A program made the position numbers and the translations under genes. A stretch of 9,583 nucleotides of DNA from Prevotellaceae bacterium (GTDB lineage: Bacteria; Bacteroidota; Bacteroidia; Bacteroidales; UBA932). The notes beneath the pieces were generated by a model. It was not told where the DNA came from and did no database searches. It saw only the letters and a program-made list of their open reading frames with translations. Location: positions 1 through 9,583 of the forward strand of contig JAITAP010000052.1 of the NCBI GenBank assembly GCA_031284065.1. Direction: 5' to 3'. Shown here piece by piece: positions 6,012-9,583 of the stretch (the stretch's first letter is position 1; each line of letters starts with the position of its first letter).

Positions 6012-7271
6012 TTATTTTTCAGAATGAATGTTTTTTGCTGCCGGAAAATTTGCCACTGCGCAAAGCAGAATAACCGCATAGCAGGGCGCCAAGAGCCAAT
6101 ACGCGTGGCGGTTTCCGACGGTATCTGCAAGGTAGCCGTATGCGAGCGGCAGCAGCGCGCCGCCCAACATGCCTGCGGCAAGCATTGCCGAGCTTGCCCC
6201 GATGCGCTTCCCGGCGTTTACGGTCAGCGAAAAAACGGACGACCACACCGGCGAGGCGGACAGCCCAAGCAGCGCGACAAAGGCAACGGACAGCTTGCCC
6301 GGAACGCTCACGGCGGCAACGGAAAAAATAACCCCCAGCGCAGCGTAAACGGCAAGCGCACGCTCTCTGCCGACAAACTTGGGTACGAGGGCAACGTCAA
6401 GCAGGCAGCCCAAAATTGCGGCAAGAAGCGCACAGGCAGGGAGCGCTTGCGCCGCCTCGAGGCTCATGCCCATTGACTTTCCGTAAAGCGCGATGCTCGC
6501 AATGGCCACAACCTCTGCGCCCACGTACAGAAAAAGCGTAAGCGTTCCAAGGCAAAGGCGCAAAAGGCGAGCAATTCCGCCGCCCTGCGCTTTTTCTTTC
6601 CCTTCGCCGCTGTTGTCCACAGCCACTTTTGGAAAAGGCAAGAATTTTACCCAAAAAACCATTGCCAGCAACGCCAGCATGATGAGGAGGCAAGGCACAA
6701 CGATTTTGTGAGCCAGCGTGTCGAGCTCTGCGGCGCGTGATGCGCCTTCCGCCATTTGAATACTCGCCTCAAGGCTATCAATTTTATAAAACAGGACGCT
6801 GCCCAATGCCGGCAGGCCAACCACGCCGGCAGCTTTGCCGCAAATGTCCATAGCGTTACGGCGGCGCAGCGCGCGCCCGGCAGCGCCAAGCGCAGCGGCG
6901 TAAGGGCCGACGGCTACCTGAAGCAGCCCAAGCCCTCCGCCCGCTACGAGCAACCCCAGCAAAAACAGCGAGTAGGTGCGCAGCAGGGCGGCCGGAATAA
7001 AAATGAGCGCCCCCGCCGACATCGACATCAGGCCTATCGCCATGCCGGTGGTATGCCCGGCGCTGCCAAGCAGCCGCAACGATGGGAAAACAGCGGCAGC
7101 GCAGGCAAGGTAAAAAGCAAGCGTAACAAAGTACGCCTGAAAGTTACTCAGCTCGCACGCCACCTTGAGGTAAGGAGTAAGCGCGGCGTTGAGCCACGTG
7201 GTAAATCCGCAGATGAAAAACAGCATCCCGAGGGTAAAAATTCCGGACGTGTAAGAATTTTCTCGCTTCAT
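6012..7271 (-). CDS. FHS-family (FucP/GluP-like) sugar/H+ symporter of the major facilitator superfamily
   Basis: 419 residues with about twelve hydrophobic helices, placed in the inner membrane. Family marks are the first-helix segment FICGFTTWLNAALTPYLK (19-36) followed by ACELSNFQAYFVT (38-50), GPYAAALG (122-129), the seventh-helix motif FLYVGAEV (247-254), and the C-terminal FSLTVNAGKRIGASSAMLAAG (347-367, split by helix ends) with GYLADTVGNR (379-388). FHS members import fucose, glucose/galactose or related sugars with protons; the sugar here is unknown. Met at 7271 is chosen as start because the frame also opens at 7337, but those 22 extra residues have no family similarity, and the 7337 start would lie upstream of or at the likely transcript start. 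The loop at 130-145 is Arg/Ala-rich and less family-like. It is the first gene of a probable operon with the dehydrogenase that follows. Confidence 0.9.
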   Translation of the reverse strand: MKRENSYTSGIFTLGMLFFICGFTTWLNAALTPYLKVACELSNFQAYFVTLAFYLACAAAVFPSLRLLGSAGHTTGMAIGLMSMSAGALIFIPAALLRTYSLFLLGLLVAGGGLGLLQVAVGPYAAALGAAGRALRRRNAMDICGKAAGVVGLPALGSVLFYKIDSLEASIQMAEGASRAAELDTLAHKIVVPCLLIMLALLAMVFWVKFLPFPKVAVDNSGEGKEKAQGGGIARLLRLCLGTLTLFLYVGAEVVAIASIALYGKSMGMSLEAAQALPACALLAAILGCLLDVALVPKFVGRERALAVYAALGVIFSVAAVSVPGKLSVAFVALLGLSASPVWSSVFSLTVNAGKRIGASSAMLAAGMLGGALLPLAYGYLADTVGNRHAYWLLAPCYAVILLCAVANFPAAKNIHSEK

Positions 7272-7334
7272 AACGAACTGCTGAAATTTGGCAAATTCAA
7301 GATTCTCAAACAAACAAAACAAAATGCTGCGCCA

Positions 7335-7365
7335 CAAAAGTAAAACAATTATTTCAGAGATACAA
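7335..7365 (-). promoter_or_regulatory. Promoter of the sugar transporter-dehydrogenase operon (best candidate)
   Basis: On the minus strand TTG (7365-7363), a 20-base spacer and TACTTTTG (7342-7335) match the Bacteroidetes consensus apart from the final C. Transcription would begin near 7328, just downstream of the alternative ATG at 7337, which supports ATG 7271 as the real start. A second, poorer match lies at 7322-7291: TTG, 20 bases, then TGAATTTGC with one mismatch. Confidence 0.6.
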
Positions 7366-7481
7366 CATTTTTACTCGCGCCAAAAAGCAAGGCGAACGCT
7401 TTGTGAGTTGCCCTCATCCCGCTTTTGGTTTAGCATCATCAAGAATGTCGGCAAGTAGCGGCGCAAAGGTGCAGATTTTTG

Positions 7482-7513
7482 TTGAATTGTTTCCAATTAT
7501 TGACTATATTTGC
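7482..7513 (+). promoter_or_regulatory. Bacteroidetes-type promoter of the ABC exporter gene
   Basis: TTG (7482-7484), exactly 20 bases, then TATATTTGC (7505-7513) matches the full -7 consensus TAnnTTTGC. Transcription should start near 7520, leaving a leader of about 185 bases before the exporter ATG at 7704. Confidence 0.8.
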
Positions 7514-7519
7514 GCTCAA

Positions 7520-7703
7520 AAATCGCCATAAAAAGTATTTATGGCACAATTAATTTTCAGAGGAAACGTGGAGCGCGCCAAGGTGAGCGCTTTGCCTGCC
7601 TTTCCTGAAACTTGACGGCTGCAACATGCCTGACGGCGCAGTAAGATACAGGACGAGTTAACCTTAATACTAAACATTTCGGGGGGATTCCCTCTACGGT
7701 CAC
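7520..7703 (+). other. Long 5' leader of the ABC exporter gene, possibly structured
   Basis: No recognisable gene fills this stretch. It opens with a perfect 8-bp stem, GCCATAAA (7525-7532) with TTTATGGC (7538-7545) and a 5-nt loop. The stem includes the ATG (7541) of a 24-codon ORF ending at 7615, with no recognisable product. Further on, AGCGC and GCGCT form a small dyad near 7571-7590, AGGAAA and TTTCCT (about 7560-7606) could enclose it, and TGACGGC occurs twice (7613-7619 and 7630-7636). No U-rich terminator is visible, and it matches no riboswitch class I can recognise. It could be a plain long untranslated leader. Confidence 0.4.
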
Positions 7704-9530
7704 ATGAATAAATTTTCCCGCTTAGTCAGCTTTGCAAAGCCGTACAGCCACTACTGGCCCAAATATCTTGCTGTCGTTATTTTGGCGATGGTATTCGGCG
7801 TGCTCAACTTCGCCTTTATTGCGCCGTTGCTGCAAGTTCTTTTTTCCAGCGACGACATTTTGCAGGTAAAGCAACTGCCGGATTTCACCTTTTCCGTGTC
7901 TTACTTCAAAGAGGTCTTTTACTTTGGGCTGCTGAGCATAAAAAATGCGTACGGAGCGCTTGGCTCGCTGGTTTTTGTCGGGCTTGCGCTAACGCTGGCG
8001 TCTTTCCTTGCCAACCTTTTCAAGTACTTGGGGTACAGAGTTCTCAACAGCATGCGCGCCAACGTGATGCGGAATATCCGCAGCGCGCTGTTTGACAAAA
8101 TAACAAAGCTGCACCTTGCCTACTACACCACCCAGCGCAAGGGCAACCTCCTGTCGGTGCTGTCCAACGACGTTAACGAGGTGCAGGCGTCGGTGGTGGC
8201 CTCCTTTCAGGTTATCTTTCGCGACCCCATTTTTGTTCTGGGCAACCTTGCCGTTTTATTTTACATGTCCTACCAGCTCACCGTCATTACGCTTATTACG
8301 CTTCCGCTATCGGGCTACTTCATTGGGCTGGTGTCGCGCAAGCTGCGGCGCAAGGCCGTAGAGGTGCAGAGCTTGCAGGGCGACTTGATGAGCATTATAG
8401 AGGAAACCGTCAGCGGCAGCCGGATTATTAAGGCATTCAACGCCCAAAAATATGTGCGCGGACGCTTCGCAAAAGTCAACACTGCGCACCGGAACGCGCT
8501 AAAGCAGGCAACCAACCGTCAGGAAATGGCGGTGCCGCTATCGGAATTTTTTGGGGTAACGATAGCAATGCTCATCATGCTTTTTGGCGGCATGATGCTG
8601 CTCAGCGGCACCTCTACCCTCTCCGTGTATGAATTTATAATGTACCTGGCGTTTTACTACCAAATTCTGGTGCCGGCAAAAGATATGACTAAAGCGTACG
8701 CGAATATTCAGCGCGGCATGGCTGCCGCCGACCGTATTTTTGACATTCTGGATACGCCGGTGGGCATTACAAAAGCCGAAAATTCGGTAGAAATAGAAAC
8801 CTTTGCGCGGGAAATCAGGCTTGAGGACGTTTGCTTTGCCTACAACGACGAGCTCGTGCTGAAGCACATCAACCTCACCATCCCAAAGGGGAAAATGGTG
8901 GCGCTGGTGGGACCTTCGGGCGCCGGAAAAACAACCATTGCCGACCTCATTCCGCGATACTACGACGTAACCTCAGGGGCAATCCTGCTGGATGGAATCG
9001 ACGTCAGGCGCTACCAGCCCAAATCCCTGATAAGCCTCATGGGCATTGTTACGCAGGAAGCCATCCTCTTTAACGATACCGTAAAAAACAACATCGCCTT
9101 CGGGCTGGACAGCGTTTCTGACGACGACGTGGTTGAGGCGGCAAAAATTGCCAACGCGCACGAGTTCATCATGCACATGGAGCACGGCTACAGCGCCGGC
9201 ATAGGCGACAGAGGCGTGCGTCTCTCCGGCGGGCAGCGGCAGCGGCTTGCCATAGCGCGGGCGGTGCTCAAAAATCCGCCCATACTCATTCTGGACGAAG
9301 CAACGTCGGCGCTCGACACCGAAAGCGAAAAGCTGGTGCAGGACGCCCTCTACAAGCTGATGAAAAACCGCACCTCTATCGTAATTGCCCACCGGCTCTC
9401 CACCATCCGGAACGCCGACTGCATAGTCGTGCTCCAAGAGGGCGAAATAACGGAGACCGGCACGCACGACGAGCTGATAAAAAAGGGCGGCATCTACAAG
9501 AAGCTGTGCGACTTGCAGACGTTTACGTAG
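7704..9530 (+). CDS. MsbA-like ABC exporter (permease-ATPase half-transporter)
   Basis: 608 residues, the usual length for a fused half-transporter that works as a homodimer in the inner membrane. Residues about 20-330 are the six-helix exporter domain, with hydrophobic segments near 20-45, 83-108, 165-187, 190-210, 278-300 and 305-325. The coupling region GSRIIKAFNAQ is at 238-248. The ATPase domain (about 370-605) is intact: Walker A GPSGAGKTT (403-411), Q-loop Gln451, signature LSGGQ (507-511), Walker B ILILDE (527-532), D-loop SALD (535-538) and H-loop His563. The closest recognised subfamily is MsbA-like lipid/multidrug export, with lipid A core the best-known cargo. The cargo cannot be proven from sequence, since multidrug exporters look alike. 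It lies divergent from the sugar-transporter operon and has its own promoter. No terminator is visible before the window ends. Confidence 0.94.
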   Translation: MNKFSRLVSFAKPYSHYWPKYLAVVILAMVFGVLNFAFIAPLLQVLFSSDDILQVKQLPDFTFSVSYFKEVFYFGLLSIKNAYGALGSLVFVGLALTLASFLANLFKYLGYRVLNSMRANVMRNIRSALFDKITKLHLAYYTTQRKGNLLSVLSNDVNEVQASVVASFQVIFRDPIFVLGNLAVLFYMSYQLTVITLITLPLSGYFIGLVSRKLRRKAVEVQSLQGDLMSIIEETVSGSRIIKAFNAQKYVRGRFAKVNTAHRNALKQATNRQEMAVPLSEFFGVTIAMLIMLFGGMMLLSGTSTLSVYEFIMYLAFYYQILVPAKDMTKAYANIQRGMAAADRIFDILDTPVGITKAENSVEIETFAREIRLEDVCFAYNDELVLKHINLTIPKGKMVALVGPSGAGKTTIADLIPRYYDVTSGAILLDGIDVRRYQPKSLISLMGIVTQEAILFNDTVKNNIAFGLDSVSDDDVVEAAKIANAHEFIMHMEHGYSAGIGDRGVRLSGGQRQRLAIARAVLKNPPILILDEATSALDTESEKLVQDALYKLMKNRTSIVIAHRLSTIRNADCIVVLQEGEITETGTHDELIKKGGIYKKLCDLQTFT

Positions 9531-9583
9531 CAACGCTGAATTTTTTCTCCAAAACGACGTATTTTCGGGCTTACGCTAAAAGC

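Noticed and set aside
7272..7337. N-terminal extension of the transporter starting at 7337
   Set aside because: It has no family similarity, and the best promoter would start transcription at about 7328, downstream of that ATG.
6756..7343. 195-codon plus-strand ORF opposite the sugar transporter
   Set aside because: It is antisense to a hydrophobic, family-matching frame. Its Lys/Arg/Gln-rich composition is typical of a shadow of membrane-protein codons.
7463..7495. Possible extra minus-strand promoter (CACCTTTGC with TTG 21 bases upstream)
   Set aside because: The -7 has C instead of the first T and the spacer is off by one. A better promoter lies nearer the transporter gene.
8973..9533. 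186-codon minus-strand ORF opposite the ABC ATPase domain
   Set aside because: It is antisense to intact Walker A, Q-loop, signature and Walker B motifs, and has no motif of its own.

Overview
The window looks like chromosomal DNA of a Bacteroidetes (probably Bacteroidales) bacterium. Three things point there: a SusC-type TonB-dependent receptor, Bacteroidetes-type promoters (a -33 TTG, a 20-base spacer and a -7 TAnnTTTG[C]) ahead of several transcription units, and start codons without Shine-Dalgarno sequences. The order and family are inferences. The window holds ordinary metabolic and transport genes plus one compact regulatory region that deserves attention.

Layout from left to right. 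The minus strand at 1-479 carries the N-terminal end of a SusC/RagA-like outer-membrane receptor that runs off the window. Upstream of it (about 519-746) lies an apparent transcription-attenuation leader. It has a consensus promoter whose -33 region overlaps a 20-bp palindrome, a 34-codon Met/Cys-rich leader peptide, an 8-nt antiterminator element, and a strong intrinsic terminator before the receptor start. Next come tRNA-Gly(CCC) on the minus strand with its own terminator, and a 961-aa FAD/Fe-S oxidoreductase on the plus strand. A tandem-repeat-rich intergenic stretch follows, ending in a bidirectional terminator shared with convergent tRNA-Val(TAC).

The minus strand at 4426-7271 carries a likely two-gene operon: an FHS-family sugar transporter of the major facilitator superfamily, then a COG2509-type FAD-dependent dehydrogenase, 14 nt apart. 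Divergent from it, after a consensus promoter and an unusually long 5' leader of about 185 nt, is a complete MsbA-like ABC exporter half-transporter (7704-9530).

Functional links between the units are not evident apart from the two-gene operon. The most notable hypothesis is that the TonB receptor is controlled by ribosome stalling at Met/Cys codons, which would tie uptake of its substrate to sulfur amino acid supply. No CRISPR array, insertion sequence, integrase or phage gene was seen.
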